A stretch of 64,000 nucleotides of DNA, from NCBI RefSeq assembly GCF_028291745.1, contig NZ_JAQGNQ010000112.1, forward strand, positions 1 through 64,000. Direction: 5' to 3'. Source of the DNA: Ramlibacter sp. (lineage in GTDB: Bacteria > Pseudomonadota > Gammaproteobacteria > Burkholderiales > Burkholderiaceae_C). Made by a program: the position numbers and the translations under genes. Below the pieces are notes generated by a model, which worked only from the letters and a program-made list of their open reading frames with translations, made no database searches and was not told where the DNA came from. Within the stretch, counting starts at the first letter, position 1, and each line of letters starts with the position of its first letter. Positions 40,233-47,858 of this stretch are shown in pieces.

Positions 40233-40260
40233 TGTCGGTTTCCTGCGCTGGGCGCAGACG

Positions 40261-40614
40261 CTATCGCTGCCCCAGGGCAATCGCCGTTTCAACAAGGGTC
40301 TCGTACGCGGCCGCGTTTATTCCATGAGCTTGCTGAAGCAAGGCGACAACCCCGTCCAGGGCCTCGCGGGAAGCAGCGCCACGCGAACCGGCGGGGCCGC
40401 TGCGCATCTGCCGCAGCTTCGCGACTGCGGCGTCGAGCGACTGCGACACAGCCTCCATCAGCGATTCGACGGTGCGGCCAGCAGGAATCACGATGGACCT
40501 GCTCCCCGCCTCCAGCTCGAAGGAGTGCGTCGTCTCGGCGTCCACGATCCAGAGCCCCGCCGGCTGCGCAGCGTGTTGCACCTTGCGCGGAAGAACAGAA
40601 TGTCGATGTGCCAT
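40261..40614 (-). CDS. hypothetical protein, 117 residues
   Basis: ATG with GGAG 6 nt upstream (an earlier TTG in frame lacks one). Residues 24-55 look beta-rich (LWIVDAETTHSFELEAGSRS) and the remainder helical (LMEAVSQSLDAAVAKLRQMR). No cysteines or membrane segments. No family recognised. Lies 15 bp downstream of the 98-residue gene. Confidence 0.55.
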   Translation of the reverse strand: MAHRHSVLPRKVQHAAQPAGLWIVDAETTHSFELEAGSRSIVIPAGRTVESLMEAVSQSLDAAVAKLRQMRSGPAGSRGAASREALDGVVALLQQAHGINAAAYETLVETAIALGQR

Positions 40615-40629
40615 TTGGATCTCCAAGGG

Positions 40630-40926
40630 TTAGGCGGCCTGCCCAGGCCCGCCCTGCATGCCGAGAGACGCGGCGGGCGCGGCCGGGTGACGCTCGCGCC
40701 GCCACGAACGAACCAGGTACACATCACCGGCCCGGCGACAGGCGCGCTTCAGCAGCCGATTCGCGACGCCGATGCTGGTGACGCGACGCGACACCGGCAC
40801 ATCCGCCAGCCGCTCTCCAGTGGCGAGCACGAGCGTGCGCGCGACGAAGTAGCTGAAAGTGCCTGCCGCAGCCAGCGCGGGGGGCTGGTCAAGGCCAGCG
40901 GTGTTGACGACAATGCTCGAACCCAT
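40630..40926 (-). CDS. hypothetical protein, 98 residues
   Basis: MGSSIVVNTAGLDQPPALAA with a central FVARTLVLATGERLADVPVS, then a strongly basic region (RRVTSIGVANRLLKRACRRA). It ends in a glycine- and alanine-rich tail. It could be a small DNA- or RNA-binding protein, but no family is recognised. It is the second gene after the Cro-like regulator. Confidence 0.5.
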   Translation of the reverse strand: MGSSIVVNTAGLDQPPALAAAGTFSYFVARTLVLATGERLADVPVSRRVTSIGVANRLLKRACRRAGDVYLVRSWRRERHPAAPAASLGMQGGPGQAA

Positions 40927-41036
40927 GGTGTAGCGCCTCCAACGCGCTTACTTGGTTAGGCCAGGCCCCCAGGGTTGCCGCCCCGGGGGTCTGTCCGATT
41001 TGCCCAGCTCTTAGTGCCGCCGCTGGGCGTGGCGGA

Positions 41037-41237
41037 TCAATGCACGGCGACGTAGGTGTCGTGCAGCCGCTTGATCTCCAGCATGGCGCCGAGAAACGGT
41101 CCCACCCAGCCCGGGATTGGGACTGCGCCCCTCGCCCAGCGGCTCGGCGTGTTCGGCCTGCACCCTGCCCTGCGGCAAAAGTCGCTCTGCTTCCATCCCA
41201 GTTCGGCCAGCGCCTGAAGAAATTCCGTGCTTGTCAC
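41037..41237 (-). CDS. Cro-like HTH protein
   Basis: A 66-residue protein (MTSTEFLQALAELGWKQSDF, then CRRAGCRPNTPSRWARGAV) with a helix-turn-helix typical of Cro-type regulators in mobile elements. GTG start with GAGG upstream is preferred; a GTG 36 bp earlier is possible. The spacer to the excisionase-like gene carries two copies of a perfect palindrome, probably its operators, so it may control the integrase-excisionase side and its own operon. Confidence 0.7.
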   Translation of the reverse strand: MTSTEFLQALAELGWKQSDFCRRAGCRPNTPSRWARGAVPIPGWVGPFLGAMLEIKRLHDTYVAVH

Positions 41238-41293
41238 ATCGCCTCGTATTGCGGTTAGATCGAAGACTACCACTTTACCGAAATGTCGACAAA

Positions 41294-41370
41294 GATAGAC
41301 TTTCTATCACCATCCAGTTGATACAACGTCCATTATGTCAAATGGAAAACGCCGCGATAGACGCTCTATC
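41294..41370. promoter_or_regulatory. paired operators GATAGA-N3-TCTATC
   Basis: GATAGA-CTT-TCTATC (41294-41308) and GATAGA-CGC-TCTATC (41356-41370), centre to centre 62 bp, each followed by AC. They sit between the Cro-like gene and the excisionase-like gene. Two identical palindromes with variable centres are strong candidates for repressor sites. Confidence 0.75.
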
Positions 41371-41391
41371 ACGGCGCTGCGAACGGGTCGT

Positions 41392-41604
41392 TCACCGTAT
41401 GGGAGGTCGCGGTGGAAGCGGCAAGTCGAAGCCGGCGGCGCGGAGCGTCGACAGGCGCCAGCCCATCGTCCTGAGACTAAGTTTCACGTCGGGCGGGGGC
41501 AGCTTGCCGCGCTTGATCCACACGCGAATCGTCTCGCCACAGACCCCGCCGCACATCTGCCGCAGCTCGTGGCGCCAGATCACCACATCGTCCGGCGGAT
41601 GCAT
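41392..41604 (-). CDS. excisionase-like (AlpA/MerR-type) protein
   Basis: A 70-residue protein, VVIWRHELRQMCGGVCGETI then RVWIKRGKLPPPD, with a winged-helix DNA-recognition pattern shared by excisionase-like proteins of integrative elements. Its ATG overlaps the integrase stop (ATGA), coupling the two. Such proteins bend DNA at the attachment site and promote excision. The paired palindromes downstream of the gene belong to the next operon. Confidence 0.75.
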   Translation of the reverse strand: MHPPDDVVIWRHELRQMCGGVCGETIRVWIKRGKLPPPDVKLSLRTMGWRLSTLRAAGFDLPLPPRPPIR

Positions 41605-42851
41605 CAGGCGGCCTGCGCACGCAGTTCGACAACATCCGCGCCTCTGCGCAGCTTGTCCAGGTAGTCCGCCCACTCGCGCATCATCTTGCGGCGCTGCTCC
41701 AGGTAGTCCGCACGGTCGTAGGCGGCGCCCAGAGGCCCCGACTTGCCGTGCGCCAGTTGCGCCTCGATCACCTCCGGGTCAACACCGGATAGTCGCTCCA
41801 CCATCAGCGTGCGCGCCATGGCGCGGAAGCCGTGCGCGGTCATCTCGTCGGTGCTGAACCCCATGCGTCGAAGCGCCGCGTTGATGGTGTTGTCGGACAT
41901 GGGCCGTTCCCCTGTGCGCAGCGACGGGAAGACGTAGCGGCCGTGCCCGGTGAGCGAGTGCAGCTCGCGAAGGATCGACACCGCCTGCGGTGCCAGCGGC
42001 ACCAGATGGGGCCGGCCGTTGATCTTCTGGTGCAGTCGGCGCTTCATCGCCTGGGCCGGGATGGTCAGCATGCCGCTGTCTAGATCGACCCAGGCCCATT
42101 CCATCTGCCGAATATTCCCCGGCCGCTGGAACACAAGCGCCGAGAGTTGCAGCGCAGCGCGGGTCATGGGCTGGCCGTTGTAGCCATAGATCGCGCGCAG
42201 GAGGCCGCCAGCCTGCACCGGCTCCAGGACGGCGGCCATGTGTTTCACCACCAGCGGCTTAAGCGCGCCATGGAGGTCGGCAACCGGGTTGCGCTCACAG
42301 CGCCCCGTCTGGATTCCATAACGGAACACCTGACCGAGGGTCTGGCGCAGCGTGTGCGCCGTCTCGCTGACCCCGCGCTTCTCGACCTTGCGCAGCGCGT
42401 CAAGCAGCATTGGAGCGGTGATCTCCGGGAGAGGTAATCGGCCGACTTGCGGGAACAAATCCTTCTCCATCCGCTGGATCCAGAGCGCCGCGTACTTGGG
42501 GCTCCAGGCGCTGGCCTTCGTGACGTGCAGCTCACGGGCGACCGCCTCCAGCGTGTTCGCCGCTGCAGCAACGGTGGCCGCCTTTTCGGCACGCTTGGCG
42601 ATGCCGGGATCTACTTGTTCCGCCAGCAGCTCGCGCGCCTTGTCGCGGCGCTGGCGAGCCTTCGCCAGCGAGACCTCGGGGTAGATGCCCAGCGCCAGCG
42701 TCTTGCGCTTGCCGGCGTAGCGATAGTCGAAGCGCCAGTACTTGCCAGCCGCCTTGACCAGCAGGTACATGCCCGCGCTATCCGTGTGTTTGTCGCCCGC
42801 CGGCTTGCCGGTATGCTTGACCTGGCGGACGAAGGTGTCGGTGAGTGCCAT
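41604..42851 (-). CDS. tyrosine recombinase integrase (P4-like)
   Basis: A 415-residue phage integrase with an N-terminal DUF4102-type arm-binding domain (MALTDTFVRQVKHTGKPAGD, GMYLLVKAAGKYWRFDYRY) and a C-terminal catalytic domain. Catalytic residues: R243 in FQRPGNIRQ, H340-x-x-R343 in TAHGFRAMA, H368 in LAHGKSG, and Tyr378 in AAYDRADYLEQRR. The P4-type is typical of tRNA-integrating elements. The gene ends in the excisionase-like gene and begins 175 bp from the tRNA. Confidence 0.95.
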   Translation of the reverse strand: MALTDTFVRQVKHTGKPAGDKHTDSAGMYLLVKAAGKYWRFDYRYAGKRKTLALGIYPEVSLAKARQRRDKARELLAEQVDPGIAKRAEKAATVAAAANTLEAVARELHVTKASAWSPKYAALWIQRMEKDLFPQVGRLPLPEITAPMLLDALRKVEKRGVSETAHTLRQTLGQVFRYGIQTGRCERNPVADLHGALKPLVVKHMAAVLEPVQAGGLLRAIYGYNGQPMTRAALQLSALVFQRPGNIRQMEWAWVDLDSGMLTIPAQAMKRRLHQKINGRPHLVPLAPQAVSILRELHSLTGHGRYVFPSLRTGERPMSDNTINAALRRMGFSTDEMTAHGFRAMARTLMVERLSGVDPEVIEAQLAHGKSGPLGAAYDRADYLEQRRKMMREWADYLDKLRRGADVVELRAQAA

Positions 42852-42863
42852 CGGTGCCCTGCT

Positions 42864-42926
42864 GACGGTATCCAGGCAGCAAGGTCCCAGCGATACCGCC
42901 AAAGATACCGCCAAATAGACGGTATT
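42864..42926. promoter_or_regulatory. right-end TACCGYC boxes, candidate integrase arm sites
   Basis: GATACCGCCAAA is repeated exactly in tandem (42892-42903, 42904-42915), flanked by inverted GACGGTA at 42864-42870 and 42918-42924. The 12-bp period equals that at the left end. They overlap the integrase promoter region, so the integrase may also regulate itself. Confidence 0.6.
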
Positions 42927-43025
42927 TCATGATACTACGGCAGAGTACATCGCACTAACGGCGAGGGCCCGCGCCCTCTGAAATCAGCCGTTTTCGCACT
43001 ACAGCGGATCTCATCGCACGCCGAT

Positions 43026-43043
43026 GTGGCGCCCCCGGCGGGA
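43026..43043. repeat. right attachment repeat (18 bp), within tRNA-Arg
   Basis: Identical to 23854-23871. It covers the CCA end, the acceptor 3' strand and the start of the T-stem of the tRNA gene. Confidence 0.85.
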
Positions 43044-43101
43044 ATCGAACCCACATCTAGCGCTTAGGAGGCGCTCGTTCTATCCATTGAACTACGGCGG
43101 C
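43027..43101 (-). tRNA. tRNA-Arg(CCU)
   Basis: A complete cloverleaf on the minus strand with encoded CCA. The anticodon loop reads CTCCTAA (anticodon CCU), the T-loop TTCGATT is intact and the D-arm follows GTAGTTCAATGGATAG. Acceptor pairing GCCGCCG with CGGGGGC leaves one G4·G69 mismatch. The 3' 17 bases are part of the element attachment repeat. Confidence 0.95.
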
Positions 43102-43135
43102 GGGACCGGTCATTGTATGGCGGGCGCAGCGCCGC

Positions 43136-43930
43136 TCACTCAGCGATGAAGGACGCGATGGCGTCCAGGAACTGCCCGGGCGCCTGCAGCTGCGGCACGT
43201 GGGCACAGCCGGCCAGCAGCTGGAAGCGCGCATCGGGCAGCAGCGACGCGAGTTCGCGCGCCATGGCGGGCGGCGTGGCCTCGTCCTGCTCGCCCACGAG
43301 CACGAGCACCGGCACCTGCACGCCCGCGGCCTGCTCGCGCAGATCGAGCGTCGCCAGCGCGGCGCAGGCGGTATGGAAGGTCTCGGGGTGCACGGCGATG
43401 AAGCGCTCGCGGCGCTGCGCAATCAACTCCGGGTGCTGCGCCTGGAACTCGGGCGAGAACAGGCGGCGCATGGCGACGTCGGCGATGCCGGCAAGCCCCT
43501 TGGCGGCAGCAGCGGTCGACATCCCGCGAAAGGCCTGCCGGCCCGGCTCGGAAAAGGCCGCGCCGCAATCGGCCAGCACCAGCCGGCGCGCAATGCCCGG
43601 ATGGCGGATCGCCGTCAGCAGCGCGACGAAGCCGCCATAGCCGTTGCCCAGCACGATCGGCGCTTCGTCGAGTTGCAGCGCACGGATTGCGTCGGCGACG
43701 CGGTCGGCCACCGCCTCGAGCCCGCCCGCCACCGGATGCGAACCCGCGAAGCCCGGCAGGTCCGGCATCACCACCCGGTGCGTTGGCGCCAGCAACTGCG
43801 CGAGCGGCTCGAAGCTGCTGCTGTCGGCCAGCAAGGAGTGCAGCAGCACGATGGCGCGGCCCTGCCCCAGCACGCGTGCGCTGACGGCTTCCTCGCCGAC
43901 GCGCAGGGTGATCTCCCGGGTGTCGCTCAT
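43136..43930 (-). CDS. alpha/beta-hydrolase fold protein without the nucleophile serine
   Basis: A 264-residue alpha/beta-hydrolase of the 3-oxoadipate enol-lactonase / BioH-like type. The oxyanion segment LLHSLLADSSSFEPLA, the acidic member in GEQDEATPP and the histidine in GCAHVPQLQAP are present. The nucleophile elbow reads GNGYGG (residues 95-100), with glycine at the position of serine. Unless another residue substitutes, it is not a classical hydrolase. It lies 26 bp downstream of a periplasmic receptor gene in the same direction. Confidence 0.82.
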   Translation of the reverse strand: MSDTREITLRVGEEAVSARVLGQGRAIVLLHSLLADSSSFEPLAQLLAPTHRVVMPDLPGFAGSHPVAGGLEAVADRVADAIRALQLDEAPIVLGNGYGGFVALLTAIRHPGIARRLVLADCGAAFSEPGRQAFRGMSTAAAAKGLAGIADVAMRRLFSPEFQAQHPELIAQRRERFIAVHPETFHTACAALATLDLREQAAGVQVPVLVLVGEQDEATPPAMARELASLLPDARFQLLAGCAHVPQLQAPGQFLDAIASFIAE

Positions 43931-43956
43931 GTTCTTGTCCTTGGTTGTATCGGCAA

Positions 43957-45204
43957 TCATTTTTCCAGGTTCTTCGCCGGCGGCCAGTCGCGCGAATACA
44001 CCGGGTTGGCCAGGAAGTCCCTGGCGTCGTATTTCCAGAACTGGCTGACCGCGGGATAGGTCTTGACCACGGTGTTCACCAGCTTGCCGTCCTTGCGCTC
44101 CACCTTGCGGATATAGACGTCCATCAGCGGATTGCCCAGTGCGTCGAGCCGGATGGTGCCGCGCGGATCGTTGGTCAGTTCCACCTTGCGCAGCGCCGCC
44201 ATGAAGGCCTGCTTGTCGGCGATCTTTCCGTTCACCGCCTTGACCGCCTGCTCCAGCATCAGCGCGGCACCGTAGGCGCCGATGGAGTAGTAGCCCGGGT
44301 CTTGCTGGTACTCGCGCTGCATGGCGGCCACGAAGCGCTTGTTGCTGGCGTTCTGGATGCCGGCCGAATACCAGCCGGAGGAGACGATCCCGAGCGCCTC
44401 GTCGCCCATCGTCTTGAGCACGCCCTCGTCCACGGTGGTCATCGCGGCCAGCACCGGGATCTTCGCCTTCATGCCGTACTCGTTGTACTGCTTGAGGAAC
44501 TTCACGCCATTGCCGCCGGCGAAGACCGCGAACACCGCATCGACCTTCGGATTGATCTGGCTGATGTAGCTGCCGTAGTCGGCCACGTTCAGCGGCGACC
44601 ACAGCTTCTGCACGATCTGGCCGCCGTTCTCCTCGAAGGTGCGCTGGAAGCCGGCGGCGCTCTCGTGGCCGAAGGCGAAATCGTCGGCAATGATGGCGAC
44701 GCGCTTGTACTTCAGCTCCCTGGCTGCGTATTCGCCCAGCGGATGGTTCGATTGCGCCGACGTCCCGACCGCGCGCACGAACCACGGGTTGGGTTTGCGC
44801 TGCGTCAGGTCTTCGGCCGCCGCCGAGGGCGAGATCACCGGGATCTGCACCTTGCGGATGTAGTCGTCCACGGCCAGCGCCTCGAAGGCGGCGAGCGGGC
44901 CGATGATCACGTCGACCTTGTCGCGCTCGACCAGCTCCTGCGCCTTGGTCTTGGTGATGGCGGGCTGGCCGCCGGTGTCGGCCGTGAACAGTTCCACCCG
45001 GCGGCCGCCGATCTGGTTGTTGCGCTCCTTCAGGAACAGCTTGAGGCCGTCCTCCATCTGCTTGCCGCCGGCCGCGAGCGGGCCCGACTTGATGGTCAGG
45101 AAGCCTAGCCGCAACGGCTCCCCCTGCGCGTACGCCGGCACGCTGAAAAAGGAGGCCGCCACCATCGTGGCCGCGGACGCGATCGAACACCAGGTGCGCA
45201 ACAT
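43957..45204 (-). CDS. ABC transporter substrate-binding protein (LivK / amide type)
   Basis: A 415-residue periplasmic binding protein of the Peripla_BP_6 family (branched-chain amino acids, amides, aromatic acids). The signal peptide MLRTWCSIASAATMVAASFF ends near VPAYAQG; mature motifs are RLGFLTIKSGPLAAGGKQME, VDVIIGPLAAFEALAV and GYYSIGAYGAALMLEQAV. ATG has AAGGAGAG upstream. The permease and ATPase genes are not adjacent. It is divergent from a GntR/FCD regulator, and a 17-bp operator lies 20 bp upstream of its start. Confidence 0.9.
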   Translation of the reverse strand: MLRTWCSIASAATMVAASFFSVPAYAQGEPLRLGFLTIKSGPLAAGGKQMEDGLKLFLKERNNQIGGRRVELFTADTGGQPAITKTKAQELVERDKVDVIIGPLAAFEALAVDDYIRKVQIPVISPSAAAEDLTQRKPNPWFVRAVGTSAQSNHPLGEYAARELKYKRVAIIADDFAFGHESAAGFQRTFEENGGQIVQKLWSPLNVADYGSYISQINPKVDAVFAVFAGGNGVKFLKQYNEYGMKAKIPVLAAMTTVDEGVLKTMGDEALGIVSSGWYSAGIQNASNKRFVAAMQREYQQDPGYYSIGAYGAALMLEQAVKAVNGKIADKQAFMAALRKVELTNDPRGTIRLDALGNPLMDVYIRKVERKDGKLVNTVVKTYPAVSQFWKYDARDFLANPVYSRDWPPAKNLEK

Positions 45205-45223
45205 CGGAAGCTCTCCTTGGATC

Positions 45224-45240
45224 GCGCCTGAGATATCAGG
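45224..45240. promoter_or_regulatory. GntR/FCD operator copy 1 (GCGCCTGAGATATCAGG)
   Basis: The palindromic core CCTGAGATATCAGG, 20 bp upstream of the receptor start. The identical 17 bp occurs in inverse orientation at 45361-45377, near the regulator start. Confidence 0.7.
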
Positions 45241-45360
45241 CCAGCGAGCTCGCGACCATACAAAGCGCGCCCCGCCCTTCCAATGGGGGAATACCACGAC
45301 GGTGTTTCCCCTCGGACAGCGCTTCGAGAGCGCGCTCGGCCGGCTATCATGCGCCGCGCC

Positions 45361-45377
45361 CCTGATATCTCAGGCGC
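45361..45377. promoter_or_regulatory. GntR/FCD operator copy 2, inverse orientation
   Basis: CCTGATATCTCAGGCGC, the exact complement of copy 1, 17 bp before the regulator GTG. A TATCAT hexamer at 45344-45349 could be the -10, placing the operator just after +1, suited to autorepression. Confidence 0.7.
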
Positions 45378-45394
45378 CTGAACCAGGATGCCCC

Positions 45395-46084
45395 GTGCTG
45401 GCCGCCGTCCCCGCCAATTCATCGACCGAACAAGCGCCCAAGGGCCTGCTGCGCGAGCAGGTCCACGAGCAGCTGCGCGCGGACATCATCAGCTGCCGCA
45501 TCGCCCCGGGCGCGGAGATCCGCGAGGGCGAACTGGCCTTGCGCTTCGGCACCAGCAAGTCGCCGGTGCGCGATGCGCTGATGCACCTGCAGCGCGAAGG
45601 CCTGGTCACGCCGCTGCCGCGCCAGGGCTACCGCGTGGCGTCCATTTCGCTCAGCGACGTCCAAGACATGTTCCACCTGCGCGGCGCGCTGGAGCGCGCG
45701 TGCACGGACCGCATCGTGCGGAACGCGAGCGACGCGCAACTGCAGGAGCTCGATCGCTTTCGCAGCTTCGTGCCCGGCGAGTGGCCCGGCGGCTTCATTG
45801 CGTACAACCGCGCCTTCCACTGCAGCCTGGCGCTGCTGGCGGGCAATGCGCGTCTGCTCGACCACTTCACCGGGCTGATCGACCAGATGGAGCGCGCCGT
45901 GCTGGTGAGCGTGGCCAACGTGCGCGGCGGCGATCCGCAAGCACTGGTGCGCGAACACTGCGAAATCATCGCCGCGCTGCAGGCGCGGCAAGGCCGCAAG
46001 GCCGCCACTCTGGCCGAGCGCCACATCGCGGCCGCGGGCAAGCGCGTCAGCACTGCCATCGCCCGGATGGTGGTGACCGGCTGA
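45395..46084 (+). CDS. GntR-family regulator with FCD domain
   Basis: A 229-residue regulator. The winged helix-turn-helix is in residues about 15-80 (LREQVHEQLRADIISCRIAP, ELALRFGTSKSPVRDALMHL), and an all-helical FCD effector domain follows (FHLRGALERACTDRIVRNAS). GTG start with AGGA 6 nt upstream. It is divergent from the receptor gene and 29 bp ahead of the aldehyde dehydrogenase. The matched operator pair suggests it governs receptor, hydrolase-fold protein and dehydrogenase together. Confidence 0.9.
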   Translation: MLAAVPANSSTEQAPKGLLREQVHEQLRADIISCRIAPGAEIREGELALRFGTSKSPVRDALMHLQREGLVTPLPRQGYRVASISLSDVQDMFHLRGALERACTDRIVRNASDAQLQELDRFRSFVPGEWPGGFIAYNRAFHCSLALLAGNARLLDHFTGLIDQMERAVLVSVANVRGGDPQALVREHCEIIAALQARQGRKAATLAERHIAAAGKRVSTAIARMVVTG

Positions 46085-46113
46085 ATCGAATCGGACACAG
46101 GAAAGGGATCCCC

Positions 46114-47637
46114 ATGTCGGCAAGCGAAAGCGCACGCGTGCGCGTGCACGGTCTGTTCATCGATGGCGCCGAGGTGCCCGCCGCCAGCGACGAGCGCCTG
46201 GACGTCCTCAATCCCGCCACCGGCGAGGTGATCGCGCGCATCAGCCATGCAAGCGGCGAAGACGTGGATCGCGCGGTCCGCAGTGCGCGCGCCGCCTTCG
46301 AGGCCAGGGAATGGGCGTCGCTGTCCAACCGAACTCGCGCGAAGTTGATCAACAAGCTGGCCGACGTGTTCGAGGCGCACCTGGAAGAGATGTTCACGCT
46401 GGAGACGGCCAACAACGGCCGCTCGGTCAACGAGACGCGGGCGCAGATCTCGCGCCTGCCGGACTTCTTCCGCTACAACGCGGGCCTGGCCATCGCGCGC
46501 CGTGATTCGGTCATTCCGGTCGACGGCAACTACCTGAATTACACGTTGCGCACGCCGGTGGGCGTGGTGGGCAACTCGACGCCCTTCAACCATCCGCTGA
46601 TGATCATGGTGAAGTCGCTGGCGCCCACGCTGGCCTCCGGCTGCACGACGGTGGTCAAGCCCTCGGAGTACACCCCGCTTACCACGCTGCGGCTGGCGGA
46701 ACTGTTCGTGGAAGCCGGCTTGCCGCCGGGGGTGTTCAACGTGGTCACCGGCCTGGGCCCCACCACCGGCAAGGCGCTGGCCGAACATCGCGGCATCAAC
46801 AAATGGGTGCTGACGGGCGGTACCGAAGCCGGTCGCATCACGGGTGCGCTGGCCGGCAGCAACTTCGCCCACCAGACGCTGGAGCTTGGCGGCAAGACGC
46901 CGGTGCTGGTGTTCGAGGATTTCGATGTCCAGCAGGCGGTGAACTACGCGGCTTTCGGCGCCTTCATCGGCGCCGGCCAGACCTGCATCTGCGGCAGCCG
47001 GCAGATCGTGCACGAGAGCATCTACGACGAATTCGTGGCGAAGCTGGCGGCCAAGGCGCAGACCATCCGCATCGGCAACCCCGTCGATCCTTCGGTGCAA
47101 CTCGGGCCGGTGGTGTCCAGGCGCCAGCAGGAGCGCGTGCTGCGCTATGTCGACATCGGCCTGAACGAGGACCATGCGCGGCTGGTCGCCGGCGGCAAGG
47201 TGCCGGCCGATCCCGCCCTGGCCCGCGGCTTCTTCGTGGAGCCGACAGTGTTCGCAGATGTCACGCCGGCCATGCGCATTTTCCAGGAAGAGGTTTTCGG
47301 GCCCTTCGTATCCGTCAGTAAGTTCAAGACCGAGGAAGAGGCCCTCGCGATGGCCAACGACTGCGACTTCGGGCTGGCGGCCGCCATCCGCACGAACAAC
47401 GTCACGCGCGCGCACCGCGTCGCTGCGCGCCTGAAGTGCGGCATCGTCTGGGTCAACGACCACCACCGCCTCGATCCCGCCTCGCCCTGGGGCGGCGTCA
47501 AGGATTCGGGCACGGGCCGCGAGTCCGGCAGCGAATCGTTCGACCAGCACTTCGAAACGAAGAGCGTCATGGTCCGGCTGGATGACGCACCGTTCGACTG
47601 GTATCAGGACACAGCGAACCAGCCACGGCTGAATTGA
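46114..47637 (+). CDS. aldehyde dehydrogenase (NAD(P)+)
   Basis: A 507-residue aldehyde dehydrogenase with the nucleophile C291 in GAGQTCICGSR, the general base E257 in LELGGKTP and the oxyanion N159 in TPFNHPLM, all in the right order. The position of proline and NAD-binding VVKPSEYTPLTTL fit the betaine/hydroxymuconic semialdehyde group. The substrate is not clear. GGAAAGGGATC precedes ATG. It follows the GntR/FCD gene and is probably regulated by it. Confidence 0.93.
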   Translation: MSASESARVRVHGLFIDGAEVPAASDERLDVLNPATGEVIARISHASGEDVDRAVRSARAAFEAREWASLSNRTRAKLINKLADVFEAHLEEMFTLETANNGRSVNETRAQISRLPDFFRYNAGLAIARRDSVIPVDGNYLNYTLRTPVGVVGNSTPFNHPLMIMVKSLAPTLASGCTTVVKPSEYTPLTTLRLAELFVEAGLPPGVFNVVTGLGPTTGKALAEHRGINKWVLTGGTEAGRITGALAGSNFAHQTLELGGKTPVLVFEDFDVQQAVNYAAFGAFIGAGQTCICGSRQIVHESIYDEFVAKLAAKAQTIRIGNPVDPSVQLGPVVSRRQQERVLRYVDIGLNEDHARLVAGGKVPADPALARGFFVEPTVFADVTPAMRIFQEEVFGPFVSVSKFKTEEEALAMANDCDFGLAAAIRTNNVTRAHRVAARLKCGIVWVNDHHRLDPASPWGGVKDSGTGRESGSESFDQHFETKSVMVRLDDAPFDWYQDTANQPRLN

Positions 47638-47858
47638 CTCAGGCAGGCAAAGGATTCCGCCTACTTGAGCTTGGGCCTTTCGCTACAGCCGAGGCCGCGG
47701 CCGCAGCGGATGCGCTGCGCCGCACCATTGCATCGCGTTACAGCTTCAACACTTCGTTTGCAAACAGGTGTCTTCGCAGGGTCACAAAGGGCCCCTAGCA
47801 TGGGGAAACCAGCAAGGGAAACGCAGTAGCGAAGCAAGCAAGCCCAGGAGACAGCCAG

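Larger units (their letters stand above)
23854..43043. mobile_element. 19.2-kb integrative element (satellite-like) in tRNA-Arg(CCU)
   Basis: The element is bounded by perfect 18-bp direct repeats, the right one being the 3' end of tRNA-Arg(CCU). It carries a tyrosine integrase next to the tRNA gene, arm-type repeats at both ends, an ImmR/ImmA-like switch at the left, AlpA- and Cro-like regulators at the right, a replication-type HTH protein and two terminase-small-subunit-like proteins. Large terminase, portal, major capsid, relaxase and conjugation genes are not recognisable. It may be a phage satellite, a reduced prophage or an integrative plasmid-like element; the first fits the gene set best. 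Confidence 0.88.
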
